A stretch of 30,213 nucleotides of DNA from an uncultured Bacteroides sp. (GCA_900546645.1 URDR01000034.1:1-30213); one strand, 5' to 3'; shown: positions 15,398-24,561, numbered from the stretch's first letter. Numbers and translations are program-made. The notes: a model not told the origin generated them from the letters alone.

Positions 15398-16924
15398 ATG
15401 ATACAGGCTTCTCGTATACAATGGATAAAGTTGGCTGTGGTGCTGACGCTTTATCTGCTATTTATTATTTGGCTGAAAAGTTGGCTGGGACTGCTGGTCG
15501 TGCCTTTTATCTTTGACGTGTATATCACGAAGAAGATTCCTTGGACTTGGTGGAAGAAGATTGAGAATAAAACGCTGTATGGCATCATGAGCTGGGTAGA
15601 TGCAATCGTCTATGCGCTGGTGGCAGTGTATTTTGTGAATCTGTACTTTTTCCAGAATTATGTGATTCCTTCGTCTTCGCTGGAAAAATCATTGCTGGTA
15701 GGCGACTATCTGTTTGTAAGTAAGATGAGTTATGGAGCGCGTATCCCGCAGACTCCGCTTCACATGCCGCTTACGCAGCATACTTTGCCTGTCTTGAACT
15801 GTAAATCGTATCTTGATTTTCCGCACTGGGAGTATAAGCGTGTAAAAGGGCTGGGTGAAGTGAAGCTGAATGATATTGTGGTGTTTAACTTTCCGGCAGG
15901 CGACAGTGTGGCTGCGAAGGCACAGGCTGAGGGATTGTATCAGTTGGCTTATCCTATCGGACAGAGTCTGGCAAAGCCCATTGATCTTTCGAAGTTGACT
16001 CTGGAGCAACAGCGTCAGGTGTATGATTTTTATTATCAGACCGGATTGCAGTATGTGAAGGATCATCCGAATGAGTTCGGAGAAATCTTGTCGCGACCGG
16101 TAGACCGAAGAGAGAACTATGTGAAACGCTGTGTGGGACTTCCCGGACAGACTTTACAGATTAAAGACCGTATCGTGTATCTGGACGGACAACCTAACAA
16201 GGAGCCCGACTGTGTGCAGTATCGTTATAACGTGAAGTTCAAGCAATGTCGTGCCGATATGTGGTCAATGCTGTTTGCAGTGAACGCACAGGGTACGGGT
16301 TATACGTTACAGCCTGGACGCTCGATGGAGGATTTGCAGGCGTATATCGGAATCTCGGAAGACTTGCTGGATGAATTTAATATCAGTGTGGATGATTTGG
16401 CTGGTGCTCCTTCGCCGGAGGGAGTCATCCAAATGCCGCTTACTGCCGGAGCGAAAGAGGCGTTGCTGGCACGGAAAGATATTGTGGAGTGGATTTCGTA
16501 TGTGCCGGGTGAGGATGCCGGAGGATTGTATCCGCTTAATAAATATACCGGATGGACCACGGATAATTACGGCCCGGTATGGATTCCGAAGAAAGGGGAA
16601 ACTGTGGAGCTGAACTTGGATAACCTTCCGGTTTATGAGCGCCCGATCCGGATTTATGAGGGAAATACGCTGGAGGTGAAGAACGGAAAAATTTATATCA
16701 ACGGAAAGGAAGCGGCTTCTTATACATTTAAGATGGATTATTACTGGATGATGGGGGATAACCGCCATAATTCGGCAGACTCTCGTTTCTGGGGATTTGT
16801 TCCGGAAGACCATATTGTGGGAAAACCGATTTTTATCTGGCTCTCGTTAGATGAAGACAGAGGATGGGTAAATGGAAAAATCCGTTGGAACCGCATTTTC
16901 CGCTGGGTGGATAATATAAAGTGA
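15398..16924 (+). CDS. lepB: Signal peptidase I (S26 family), active form
   Basis: This 508-residue protein removes signal peptides at the outer face of the inner membrane. Two N-terminal membrane segments (about residues 10-45 and 64-86) precede the catalytic box YVIPSSSLEKSLLVGDYL, where S94 is the nucleophile. The Lys box is YVKRCVGLPGQTL, with K243 as the general base. The C-terminal MMGDNRHNSADSRFWGF matches the GDNRxxSxDSR box. It is longer than E. coli LepB (324 residues) through extra segments between the boxes, as usual in Bacteroidetes. It sits between dapB and a degenerate paralogue, probably in one operon. Confidence 0.94.
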   Translation: MIQASRIQWIKLAVVLTLYLLFIIWLKSWLGLLVVPFIFDVYITKKIPWTWWKKIENKTLYGIMSWVDAIVYALVAVYFVNLYFFQNYVIPSSSLEKSLLVGDYLFVSKMSYGARIPQTPLHMPLTQHTLPVLNCKSYLDFPHWEYKRVKGLGEVKLNDIVVFNFPAGDSVAAKAQAEGLYQLAYPIGQSLAKPIDLSKLTLEQQRQVYDFYYQTGLQYVKDHPNEFGEILSRPVDRRENYVKRCVGLPGQTLQIKDRIVYLDGQPNKEPDCVQYRYNVKFKQCRADMWSMLFAVNAQGTGYTLQPGRSMEDLQAYIGISEDLLDEFNISVDDLAGAPSPEGVIQMPLTAGAKEALLARKDIVEWISYVPGEDAGGLYPLNKYTGWTTDNYGPVWIPKKGETVELNLDNLPVYERPIRIYEGNTLEVKNGKIYINGKEAASYTFKMDYYWMMGDNRHNSADSRFWGFVPEDHIVGKPIFIWLSLDEDRGWVNGKIRWNRIFRWVDNIK

Positions 16925-16950
16925 AGAATGAAAAATGAAGAATGAAAAAG
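16923..16950. repeat. 14-bp tandem repeat between the signal peptidase genes
   Basis: Two copies of GAAGAATGAAAAAT, the second with one change, fill most of the 38-base gap between the two S26 genes. Similar purine-rich sequence occurs at 2250-2275. Confidence 0.75.
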
Positions 16951-16962
16951 GATAAATGACTG

Positions 16963-17880
16963 GTGAAGCGCATGCGTTGGACACTTTGGCTGAAGGCAGT
17001 ATTTACGGCTGCTGCCGTAGCACTGCTGGTTAAAATGCTCCTTGTCACCTCTTGTATAATTCCTTCTTCGGGTATGGAAAACAGTCTGTATCAGGGAGAG
17101 GGTATCTTGGTGAATAAGTGGAGTTATGGTCTGCGTGTGCCTTTTCCTTCCTTGTGGGGTTATCACCGGCTGGGAAAGAAACCGGTGGAAAAAGGGGATA
17201 TCTTTCTTTTTAATAACCCTGATCCAAGGAGGGAATCGGAGTGGATGGAACGACGGGAGTTGTTTATCAGCCGCTGTACCGGGGTGGCAGGGGATACGCT
17301 CATGCTGAACCGTGAACTGACTGAGATTGGGGGAGAGGTGCTGAGCCCAGACAGCAAAGAACTTTATGCGTATCCTTCGGCTGCCGAGGACTTGGTTTGG
17401 GAGGCGCTTCAGTCTATAGGAATCGCTGAAGAGAATAAGCTGGTGAGCTACTTGTCGGATGGCAGTTATATCCGCAGTTTCAGTCATTATGAGTATTATC
17501 TTATGGTGCAGAAGCTGGGGGGAAAGGTGGTGCTGACCCCGCTTACATCTAAACAGCCGCAGGAAGTCTATCCTTTTGTTGTTCCCCGAAAGGGGATGCC
17601 GGTAAAGGTGTATCCTTGGAATGTGGCATTGCTGTGTAACACTATCCGGGCGCATGAACACCGGCAGGCTGAAGTTTGCCGTGATACGTTATGGGTGGAG
17701 GGGGTGCCGGTGTCGGAATATGCTTTTACCAAAGATTATTATTGGGTAAGTTCAAATGATCCGGTGAATCTTTGTGATTCCCGCCTCTTTGGGTTTGTAC
17801 CGGAAGATTATATCATAGGTAAGGCATGTCTTATCTGGTTTACTTCCCGGAAGGGGCGTTTCCTGCAAAGAGTACAATGA
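16963..17880 (+). CDS. S26 signal peptidase paralogue lacking the catalytic dyad
   Basis: The protein is 305 residues from GTG at 16963; ATG at 16972 (MRWTLW) is an alternative start. It has one N-terminal membrane segment (about residues 8-30). The box IIPSSGMENSLYQGEGILV aligns with VIPSSSLEKSLLVGDYLFV of the upstream enzyme, placing Gly37 where the nucleophilic Ser94 lies. FISRCTGVAGDTL aligns with YVKRCVGLPGQTL, placing Ser103 at the general-base Lys. The C-terminal box is also altered, SSNDPVNLCDSRLFGF against GDNRHNSADSRFWGF. Nearby residues (NKWSYG, DSR, GFVPEDYIIGK) are kept, so the fold seems maintained. I infer a pseudoprotease, perhaps an accessory or regulator of the enzyme encoded just upstream; a displaced Ser36 nucleophile cannot be excluded. 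Confidence 0.85.
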   Translation: MKRMRWTLWLKAVFTAAAVALLVKMLLVTSCIIPSSGMENSLYQGEGILVNKWSYGLRVPFPSLWGYHRLGKKPVEKGDIFLFNNPDPRRESEWMERRELFISRCTGVAGDTLMLNRELTEIGGEVLSPDSKELYAYPSAAEDLVWEALQSIGIAEENKLVSYLSDGSYIRSFSHYEYYLMVQKLGGKVVLTPLTSKQPQEVYPFVVPRKGMPVKVYPWNVALLCNTIRAHEHRQAEVCRDTLWVEGVPVSEYAFTKDYYWVSSNDPVNLCDSRLFGFVPEDYIIGKACLIWFTSRKGRFLQRVQ

Positions 17881-17986
17881 TTTTTTTAGTTGACAAGTTG
17901 ACGAGGTTTCAAGTGGCGAGATTCTACGTGCTAAAGTTGAGTTGCCTTGTTATTTGATAGCTCGTAACTTTAAAAAACGATTTCAA

Positions 17987-18610
17987 ATGGAAAAAACTGT
18001 GGTTCTGGGGTCGGCTTATCTGGCTCCGGTGGAATATTATACAAAACTGGCTGCTTATGACACGGTCTATATAGAGCAGTATGACCATTATATGAAACAG
18101 ACTTACCGTAACCGGTGTGTCATTGCTTCGGCTGGTGGTGTGCAGGCGCTGACCATTCCGACTGAAAAGACGGATTCGGATAAGTGCCTGATGAAGGATA
18201 TCCGTATTTCGGATCATGGCAACTGGAGACATGTGCATTGGAATGCGTTTGTGGCAGCTTATAAGCATAGTCCGTTTTTTGATTACTATGCCGATGAGTT
18301 TCATCGTTTCTTTGAGCGGAAGTATGAGTTCCTGTTCGATTTGAATCTGGAATTGTGTCAATGGATGTGTGAGCAGATTGACTTGCAGCCCGACTTGCGG
18401 CTTACTTCTGATTATGTGGCATGTCCGGAGAATCAGGATGACTTCCGTGAAAAAATCCATCCTAAGCGCTCGTATGAAGTGGAAGACCCCGGCTTTGTGC
18501 CGAAAACGTATTATCAGGTGTTCGACCAGAAGTTGGGTTTTATTTCGAATTTGAGTATTGCCGACCTGCTGTTTAATATGGGACCTGAAAGTCTAATTAT
18601 ACTTAAATGA
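17987..18610 (+). CDS. WbqC-like family protein
   Basis: The protein is 207 residues from the ATG at 17987; the frame extends upstream to a TTG at 17942, but MEKTVVLGSAYLAPVEYY is the family-typical beginning. The conserved pattern includes YIEQYDHYMKQTYRNRC, LTIPTEK, DIRISDHGNWRHVHWNAF and YKHSPFFDYYADE. WbqC-like proteins occur in polysaccharide loci and elsewhere; their reaction is not established. In this position, after the signal peptidases, it is probably a housekeeping member of unknown role. The gap before it (17881-17986) shows only short TTGAC-type repeats. Confidence 0.82.
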   Translation: MEKTVVLGSAYLAPVEYYTKLAAYDTVYIEQYDHYMKQTYRNRCVIASAGGVQALTIPTEKTDSDKCLMKDIRISDHGNWRHVHWNAFVAAYKHSPFFDYYADEFHRFFERKYEFLFDLNLELCQWMCEQIDLQPDLRLTSDYVACPENQDDFREKIHPKRSYEVEDPGFVPKTYYQVFDQKLGFISNLSIADLLFNMGPESLIILK

Positions 18611-18635
18611 AAATGAGAAAAGGTTTAATGTTTTG

Positions 18636-18643
18636 TACCTTTG
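18636..18643 (+). promoter_or_regulatory. -7 element upstream of the rhomboid genes
   Basis: TACCTTTG, a perfect TAnnTTTG, lies 47 bases before the first rhomboid ATG, separating this three-gene set from the WbqC-like gene. No clear -33 TTTG is visible. Confidence 0.55.
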
Positions 18644-18690
18644 CCGGCGACTTGAACTGAACTTTATAGATAACGATTAAAAACTGAACT

Positions 18691-19365
18691 ATGAATAGTT
18701 TACCCACTGTAACAAAAAACTTGTTGATTATTAATGTGCTGTGCTTCTTCGGTATGGTTGTGGCACAGCGTTATGGAGTGGATTTGAATCATCTGCTGGG
18801 GCTTCATTTCTTTCTTGCTTCTGACTTTAATCTGGGGCAGCTGATTTCGTATATGTTTATGCATGCCGATTTTCAGCATATCTTCTTTAATATGTTTGCG
18901 GTATGGATGTTCGGACGCGTGCTGGAACAGGTGTGGGGACCGAAGCGTTTTCTTACTTATTATCTGGTCTGCGGTATCGGTGCCGGACTGATGCAGGAAC
19001 TGGTGCAGTATGTTGAGTATGAAACTGTGATTTCAAATTATCAGGCAGTAGATACGGGTATGGGAATCGTTGCAGTGGAGACGTTTATCAACAGCTGGAA
19101 TACGGTTGGAGCATCAGGAGCCGTCTTTGGCATTCTGCTGGCATTCGGTATGCTTTTCCCTAACAGTGAAATGCTTGTATTCCCCATCCCGATGCCAATC
19201 AAGGCGAAGTATTTTGTAATCGGTTATGCGGTACTGGAGTTCTTCCTGGGTGTTGCCGGAGGGGGAAATGTGGCTCACTTTGCTCACTTAGGTGGAATGT
19301 TGTTCGGCTTTTTTATGATAATTTATTGGAGAAAGAAAAATGGCGGTGGACAAATTTATAGCTGA
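18691..19365 (+). CDS. Rhomboid family intramembrane serine protease
   Basis: This 224-residue, six-helix-type membrane protein has the full rhomboid signature. MHADFQHIFFNMFAVWMFG carries the conserved HxxxN loop helix, GASGAVFG supplies the nucleophile Ser142, and AHFAHLGGMLFG supplies the catalytic His199. It cleaves membrane proteins within or near the bilayer; the substrates here are unknown. Its last 26 bases overlap the start of the second rhomboid gene, so the two are translationally coupled and made together. Confidence 0.93.
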   Translation: MNSLPTVTKNLLIINVLCFFGMVVAQRYGVDLNHLLGLHFFLASDFNLGQLISYMFMHADFQHIFFNMFAVWMFGRVLEQVWGPKRFLTYYLVCGIGAGLMQELVQYVEYETVISNYQAVDTGMGIVAVETFINSWNTVGASGAVFGILLAFGMLFPNSEMLVFPIPMPIKAKYFVIGYAVLEFFLGVAGGGNVAHFAHLGGMLFGFFMIIYWRKKNGGGQIYS

Positions 19366-20233
19366 TTTGAAGGCAAATTTTCAGCGAGGCGATATTGTTA
19401 CGAAACTGGTGTATATCAATGCCGGTGTGTTCTTGCTGATTTCATTGGTGGGCATTGTACTTACCCTTTTTAATGTACCGCCTACTCCCTGGGTCAATTA
19501 CCTGGAGCTCCCTGCATGGGTGCTGGTCTTGGTACGTCAGCCCTGGTCGTTGTTTACTTATATGTTTATGCACGCGAATTTGCTGCATATTCTTTTTAAT
19601 ATGTTGTGGCTGTTCTGGTTCGGACGGATTTTTCTGAGCTTCTTTTCTGCTAAGCACTTGCGGGGACTCTATATTCTGGGAGGAATTTGCGGCGGACTGA
19701 TGTATATTCTTTCATATAATGTCTTCCCTTATTTTGAAGATGCGATTTATAGCTCTTATTTACTTGGCGCTTCAGCTTCTGTACTGGCCATCGTGATGGC
19801 TACAGCTGTGCGTGAACCAGAGTATCCGGTTCAGTTTATGTTTATCGGGACGGTACGTTTGAAGTATGTGGCATTGTTTATGGTGGCTCTCGACTTGCTC
19901 TTTATGACTTCGGGCAATGCGGGTGGGCACATCGCTCACTTGGGAGGAGCCTTGGCTGGCTGGTGGTTTGCCGCCGGACTGGCAAGCGGACATGATGCGA
20001 CGAAATGGATTAACGGAGCAATCGACTGGATAGATGGAGGATGGAAACCTTCTCGCAGGAAACCGAAAATGAAGGTACACTATGGTGACAAACAAAAAGA
20101 CTATGACTTTAATGCCCGGAAGAAGGAACGGGAAAAAGAGGTGGATCGAATTTTGGACAAACTGCGTAAATCGGGTTACGGTAGCTTGACGGAAGAAGAG
20201 AAGAAACGACTTTTTGATGCAAGCAAACGATGA
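19340..20233 (+). CDS. Second rhomboid protease with C-terminal cytoplasmic tail
   Basis: This 297-residue protein has the rhomboid core MHANLLHILFNMLWLFWFG, the nucleophile loop GASASVLA (Ser145; the usual GxSG is GASA here) and GGHIAHLGGALAGWW (His200). Both dyad residues are present, so it is probably active despite the Gly-to-Ala change. After the last helix (about residue 220) comes a basic hydrophilic tail of about 75 residues ending KSGYGSLTEEEKKRLFDASK, a C-terminal element of Bacteroidetes rhomboids. The start overlaps the first rhomboid gene by 26 bases and the end overlaps the next gene by 4 bases (ATGA). Confidence 0.9.
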   Translation: MAVDKFIADLKANFQRGDIVTKLVYINAGVFLLISLVGIVLTLFNVPPTPWVNYLELPAWVLVLVRQPWSLFTYMFMHANLLHILFNMLWLFWFGRIFLSFFSAKHLRGLYILGGICGGLMYILSYNVFPYFEDAIYSSYLLGASASVLAIVMATAVREPEYPVQFMFIGTVRLKYVALFMVALDLLFMTSGNAGGHIAHLGGALAGWWFAAGLASGHDATKWINGAIDWIDGGWKPSRRKPKMKVHYGDKQKDYDFNARKKEREKEVDRILDKLRKSGYGSLTEEEKKRLFDASKR

Positions 20234-21315
20234 ATATTTGGGGACATTCTGTGCGTTTTCTGGGGATTTTGATAAATGGGATAATCGGTTTAGGCCTTTT
20301 GTTTTGTGCCTATAGTCCTTATCTGTCGCCGGTGAAGTATCCCACATTGGCATGCGCAGGCTTGTTTTTGCCTTTTTTTCTGGCGCTTAATCTGTTTATG
20401 CTCTTTTTTTGGCTGCTGGTTAGGCGAATGAATGTTGTGTTGCCCCTTTTGTTTTTTGTGGCAGCGTGGAATGCAGTCTGGACGTATCTGCCTCTTAATA
20501 TTACGAAGGTAGAGCCTGACAATCAGGGAGAGACCCTCAAACTTCTTACGTATAATATAATGGGTATGCCTGCCGGGAAAGGGGAAAGGAATCAGGCAGA
20601 AAGCCCGATTGTAGATTATCTGAAGCAAAGCGGGGCCGATATTGTGTGCCTGCAGGAGTTTCCGGTTTATAATCGTTCGATAAGAAAACAACTCTCAAAG
20701 ACATATCCTTATATAAAAACGATTCTTTTAGGGGGAAGAAATGGGCTTGCCTGTCTGTCTAAACATCCCATTCTTACGGTCAGGCGTATTCCGTATTCCA
20801 GTGCATATAATGGAAGTATGTTGCTTCGCATCAAGGCAGGGAAGGACACGCTGACTGTGATGTGTAATCATCTGGAATCGAATAAACTCAATGTGAAGGA
20901 TAAAGAGACGTATCAAGATTTGATTCATTCTCCGGGGAAGAATAAAGTTGAGAAAGAAGGAAAACGGCTGTTGCATAAGTTGTCGGATGCGGTAGCAATT
21001 CGTGCTGCTCAAGCCGATACGATTGCTCAGGTGATCAGGCGGGATCAAGCTCGCTATCAAGTTGTCTGTGGCGATTTTAATGATTCTCCTGTATCGTATA
21101 CGCATCGTATCGTTTCTGCTCATTTGCAAGATGCGTATGCAGAAGCTGGATTTGGTCCCGGTTTTTCTTATAATAGGGATTTGATTTATTTTCGTATAGA
21201 CCATGTGTTTGTCTCCCCATCGTTTAAAGTGTTAAGCTGTAAGGTAGACCGTTCGATATCTGTATCAGACCACTATCCGGTATGGTGTTTGCTTGAAAAA
21301 AAGAAGGAGCAGTAG
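20230..21315 (+). CDS. Membrane-anchored endonuclease/exonuclease/phosphatase family protein
   Basis: This 361-residue protein has three hydrophobic N-terminal segments (about residues 9-90), then an EEP (DNase I-like) domain. Its motifs are LLTYNIMGM, DIVCLQEF (E143, a metal ligand), MCNHLES, VVCGDFNDSP, RIDHVFVS and SDHYPVWC, so the metal and catalytic residues of the family are complete. EEP enzymes hydrolyse phosphodiesters in nucleic acids, lipids or inositol phosphates. A membrane-tethered Bacteroidetes form could act on lipid or periplasmic nucleic acid, but the substrate is unknown. It is coupled to the rhomboid pair by a 4-base overlap. Confidence 0.88.
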   Translation: MNIWGHSVRFLGILINGIIGLGLLFCAYSPYLSPVKYPTLACAGLFLPFFLALNLFMLFFWLLVRRMNVVLPLLFFVAAWNAVWTYLPLNITKVEPDNQGETLKLLTYNIMGMPAGKGERNQAESPIVDYLKQSGADIVCLQEFPVYNRSIRKQLSKTYPYIKTILLGGRNGLACLSKHPILTVRRIPYSSAYNGSMLLRIKAGKDTLTVMCNHLESNKLNVKDKETYQDLIHSPGKNKVEKEGKRLLHKLSDAVAIRAAQADTIAQVIRRDQARYQVVCGDFNDSPVSYTHRIVSAHLQDAYAEAGFGPGFSYNRDLIYFRIDHVFVSPSFKVLSCKVDRSISVSDHYPVWCLLEKKKEQ

Positions 21316-21488
21316 GGGGAAGTATAAAGATGAAACAGAGGAGTATGTATTTTTTTGAAAGCAACTCAAAGTGATTAAGAAAAAGTGTGTGCTGGCGTTC
21401 AAGGAAGCAATCGTTACGGAAAAGAAAGATTCTGTGAACCTAATTGAGTGAAGCGATTTGATTTTCGACTTTTTTTATATTCTAAAAC

Positions 21489-21500
21489 CTAAATATTTAG
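21489..21500. promoter_or_regulatory. 12-bp palindrome upstream of the secDF promoter
   Basis: CTAAATATTTAG is a perfect palindrome 31 bases before the -7 element. It could be an operator, but an AT-rich palindrome of this size may be chance. The rest of the 21316-21594 gap shows no other feature except the promoter element. Confidence 0.25.
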
Positions 21501-21531
21501 AAACCTTACTCTCTGTGAATGAAAAAAAAAC

Positions 21532-21539
21532 TATATTTG
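21532..21539 (+). promoter_or_regulatory. -7 element upstream of secDF
   Basis: TATATTTG, a perfect TAnnTTTG, lies 55 bases before the secDF ATG after an A-run. The -33 match is weak (TCTG at 21512-21515). Confidence 0.6.
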
Positions 21540-21594
21540 CAACCTTGAATAAACGTATTAAATCAAAAAGTAAATATAAATAAATTAAAGTAAC

Positions 21595-24561
21595 ATGCAA
21601 AACAAAGGATTTGTAAAAGTTTTTGCGATATTACTGACCCTTGCTTGTGTATTTTACCTTTCATTCTCTTTCGTGACTCGTTATCACATGAATAAGGCTG
21701 CGGAAGACCCGAAAGGTAGTGCTCATTACCTTGATTCAATGCAGAATGAAAAGGTTTGGTTGGGCGTGTATTCGCTGAAACAATGTCGTGAGATGGAAAT
21801 CGGGTTAGGTCTTGACCTGAAAGGTGGTATGAACGTCATTCTGGAAGTTTCAGTACCTGATGTAGTGAAAGCTTTGGCCGACCATAAACAAGATGAAGCG
21901 TTTAACAAAGCGGTTGCAGAAGCTGCAAAACAGCAAGTTACCAGCCAGGAAGATTTCGTCACTCTATTTGTAAGAGAGTATAAGAAACAGGCTCCGGAAG
22001 GTAAATTGGCTGAACTGTTTGCTACACAGCAGCTGAAAGACAAAGTGAATACCCGTAGCACAGACGCAGAAGTTGAAAAAGTTTTGCGTGAAGAGGTAAA
22101 AGCTGCTGTTGAAAACTCATATAATGTATTGCGTACCCGTATCGACCGCTTTGGTGTGGCTCAGCCTAACATCCAAACGCTGGAAGGAAAAATGGGCCGT
22201 ATCATGGTTGAATTGCCGGGTATCAAAGAACCGGAACGTGTAAGAAAACTGCTTCAGGGTTCTGCTAACTTGGAGTTCTGGGAAACTTTTGAAGCAAAAG
22301 ATATTCTTCCGATTTTGACAGGTGTTGATGCACGTGTGCGTACTGCTATGGCTGCAACAGGACAAGATGCAGAAACTCAGGAAGTTGAAACAAAAACCAT
22401 TTCTGCAAAAGACAGCTTGGCTGCTGCCCTGAAAGGAGAAGATGCTGCTGCAAAAGCTGCTGCTGCCGATAAGAAGAACTATCCGTTTACTTCTATCTTT
22501 GCTTTGAATCAGAGTGGAGTGGGTTCAATCGTGGGTTATGCTGATTATCAGGATACAGCTGCTGTAAACCGTATCTTGGCTATGCCGGAAGTGAAAAACA
22601 CTTTACCGCGTGACTTGAAGTTGATGTGGGGTGTGAAGGCTTCCGACTTGGATAAGAGCGGACGTATGTTTGAACTGTATGCCATTAAGTCGACTGAACG
22701 TAACGGACGTGCTCCTCTGGAAGGTGACGTGGTTACTGAAGCTCGCAATGAATACGACCAGTTTAACAAGCCTTGCGTAAGTATGTCAATGAACTCGGAA
22801 GGTTCTCGCCGTTGGGCTGCTTTGACCAAAAAGAACGTAGGTCATGAAATTGCTATCGTATTGGACGGATATGTTTACAGTGCTCCTCGTGTAAACGGTG
22901 AAATTACCGGCGGTAACTCTCAGATTACCGGAAACTTTACTCCGGAATTGACTAAGGACTTGGCAAACGTATTGAAATCAGGTAAGATGCCTGCTCCGGC
23001 ACGTATCGTTCAGGAAGATATCGTAGGTCCGTCTTTGGGACAGGAATCTATCAACCAAGGTGTGATTTCGTTTATCGTTGCCTTGATTGCCTTGATGATT
23101 TACATGTGTGCAATGTACGGATTGATTCCGGGTATGATTGCCAACGGTGCTTTGTTTATCAACTTCTTCTTTACCCTGGGTATCCTTTCTTCATTCCAGG
23201 CTGCATTGACGATGTCGGGTATTGCCGGTATGGTCTTGTCACTGGGTATGGCTGTGGATGCGAACGTTTTGATTTACGAACGTACAAAAGAAGAGCTGAA
23301 GGCAGGAAAGGGAGCTAAACAGGCTCTTTCAGAAGGTTATGCCAATGCATTTTCTGCTATCTTCGACTCAAACTTGACTTCTATTATTACAGGTATCATT
23401 CTGTTTAACTTCGGTACCGGTCCGATCCGTGGTTTTGCCACTACGTTGATTATCGGTATCTTGTGTTCATTCTTCTCGGCTGTATTCTTGACTCGTCTGG
23501 TTTACGAACACTTCATGAAGAAAGACAAATGGTTGAACCTGACTTTCACTACAGGAATCTCTAAGAACCTGATGCAGAATGTTCATTATAACTTTATGGG
23601 TATTACCAAACGTTCATTCACCATTTGGGGTATCTGTATTGCTGTCTGTGTGATTTCATTCTTTGTTCGCGGATTGGCGCAGAGTATTGACTTTACCGGT
23701 GGACGTAACTTCGTGGTTCAGTTTGAACAGGTGGTACAGCCGGAACAAGTTCGTAGCTTGCTTCAGCCTAAAGTGGGCGATGCAAACGTACAGGCTATTG
23801 CCTTGGGTACTGACGGCAAGACCATCCGTGTAACTACCAACTACCGTATCGAAGAAGATTCTCCTACTATTGATGCCGAAATCGAAGCTTTCTTGTATCA
23901 GGCATTGAAAGACGGTAATTTGCTGGGTGAAGGAACTACACTGGAAATCTTTATTGACCGCGACAATCGTGCCGGAGGTTCAATTATCAGTTCTCAGAAA
24001 GTGGGACCGAGCATTGCAGATGACATTAAGACCTCGGCTATCTGGTCGGTTGTTTTAGCTTTGATTGCTATCGGTATTTATATCTTAATCCGATTTAATA
24101 ACATTGCCTTCAGTATCGGTGCAACCGTAGCATTGACAGTGGATACCTTGCTGATTATCGGAGCTTATTCGTTGTGTTATGGCTGGATGCCGTTCTCGTT
24201 GGAAATCGACCAGACCTTTATCGGTGCAATTCTGACTGCTATCGGTTATTCTATCAACGATAAGGTGGTAATTTTCGACCGTGTTCGTGAGTTCTTCGGT
24301 CTGTATCCGAAACGTGACCGTACGAAGTTGTTTAACGACTCACTGAATACTACACTTTGTCGTACCATCAATACTTCATTGAGTACCTTGATTGTATTGT
24401 TGAGCATCTTTATCTTAGGAGGTGACAGTATCCGTAGTTTTGCCTTTGCCATGATTCTGGGTGTGGTTATCGGAACCCTGTCTTCACTGTTTGTAGCTGC
24501 TCCGGTGGCTTACCTTACTATGGGCAGCAAGTTGCCTGAAGAAGGTGAAGCAAAAGCGTAA
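21595..24561 (+). CDS. secDF: Fused protein translocase subunit SecDF
   Basis: This 988-residue fusion of SecD and SecF uses the proton gradient to pull translocating proteins to the periplasm. The SecD half has TM1 (about residues 8-26), GLDLKGGMNVILEV, a large periplasmic region with an Ala-rich insert near residues 275-300, then the TM bundle with SGIAGMVLSLGMAVDANVLI (quoted as GMVLSLGMAVDANVLI) and NLTSIITGIILF. The SecF half begins near residue 660 with its own first helix, then QSIDFTGGRNFVVQF, and ends with AIGYSINDKVVIFDRVRE and SFAFAMILGVVIGT. Fusion is usual in Bacteroidetes. It is transcribed from its own promoter and ends at a strong hairpin. Confidence 0.97.
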   Translation: MQNKGFVKVFAILLTLACVFYLSFSFVTRYHMNKAAEDPKGSAHYLDSMQNEKVWLGVYSLKQCREMEIGLGLDLKGGMNVILEVSVPDVVKALADHKQDEAFNKAVAEAAKQQVTSQEDFVTLFVREYKKQAPEGKLAELFATQQLKDKVNTRSTDAEVEKVLREEVKAAVENSYNVLRTRIDRFGVAQPNIQTLEGKMGRIMVELPGIKEPERVRKLLQGSANLEFWETFEAKDILPILTGVDARVRTAMAATGQDAETQEVETKTISAKDSLAAALKGEDAAAKAAAADKKNYPFTSIFALNQSGVGSIVGYADYQDTAAVNRILAMPEVKNTLPRDLKLMWGVKASDLDKSGRMFELYAIKSTERNGRAPLEGDVVTEARNEYDQFNKPCVSMSMNSEGSRRWAALTKKNVGHEIAIVLDGYVYSAPRVNGEITGGNSQITGNFTPELTKDLANVLKSGKMPAPARIVQEDIVGPSLGQESINQGVISFIVALIALMIYMCAMYGLIPGMIANGALFINFFFTLGILSSFQAALTMSGIAGMVLSLGMAVDANVLIYERTKEELKAGKGAKQALSEGYANAFSAIFDSNLTSIITGIILFNFGTGPIRGFATTLIIGILCSFFSAVFLTRLVYEHFMKKDKWLNLTFTTGISKNLMQNVHYNFMGITKRSFTIWGICIAVCVISFFVRGLAQSIDFTGGRNFVVQFEQVVQPEQVRSLLQPKVGDANVQAIALGTDGKTIRVTTNYRIEEDSPTIDAEIEAFLYQALKDGNLLGEGTTLEIFIDRDNRAGGSIISSQKVGPSIADDIKTSAIWSVVLALIAIGIYILIRFNNIAFSIGATVALTVDTLLIIGAYSLCYGWMPFSLEIDQTFIGAILTAIGYSINDKVVIFDRVREFFGLYPKRDRTKLFNDSLNTTLCRTINTSLSTLIVLLSIFILGGDSIRSFAFAMILGVVIGTLSSLFVAAPVAYLTMGSKLPEEGEAKA

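Noticed and set aside
16741..17661. 306-codon minus-strand open frame across the signal peptidase genes
   Set aside because: It is antisense to clear S26 homology on the plus strand and its translation shows no recognisable domain.
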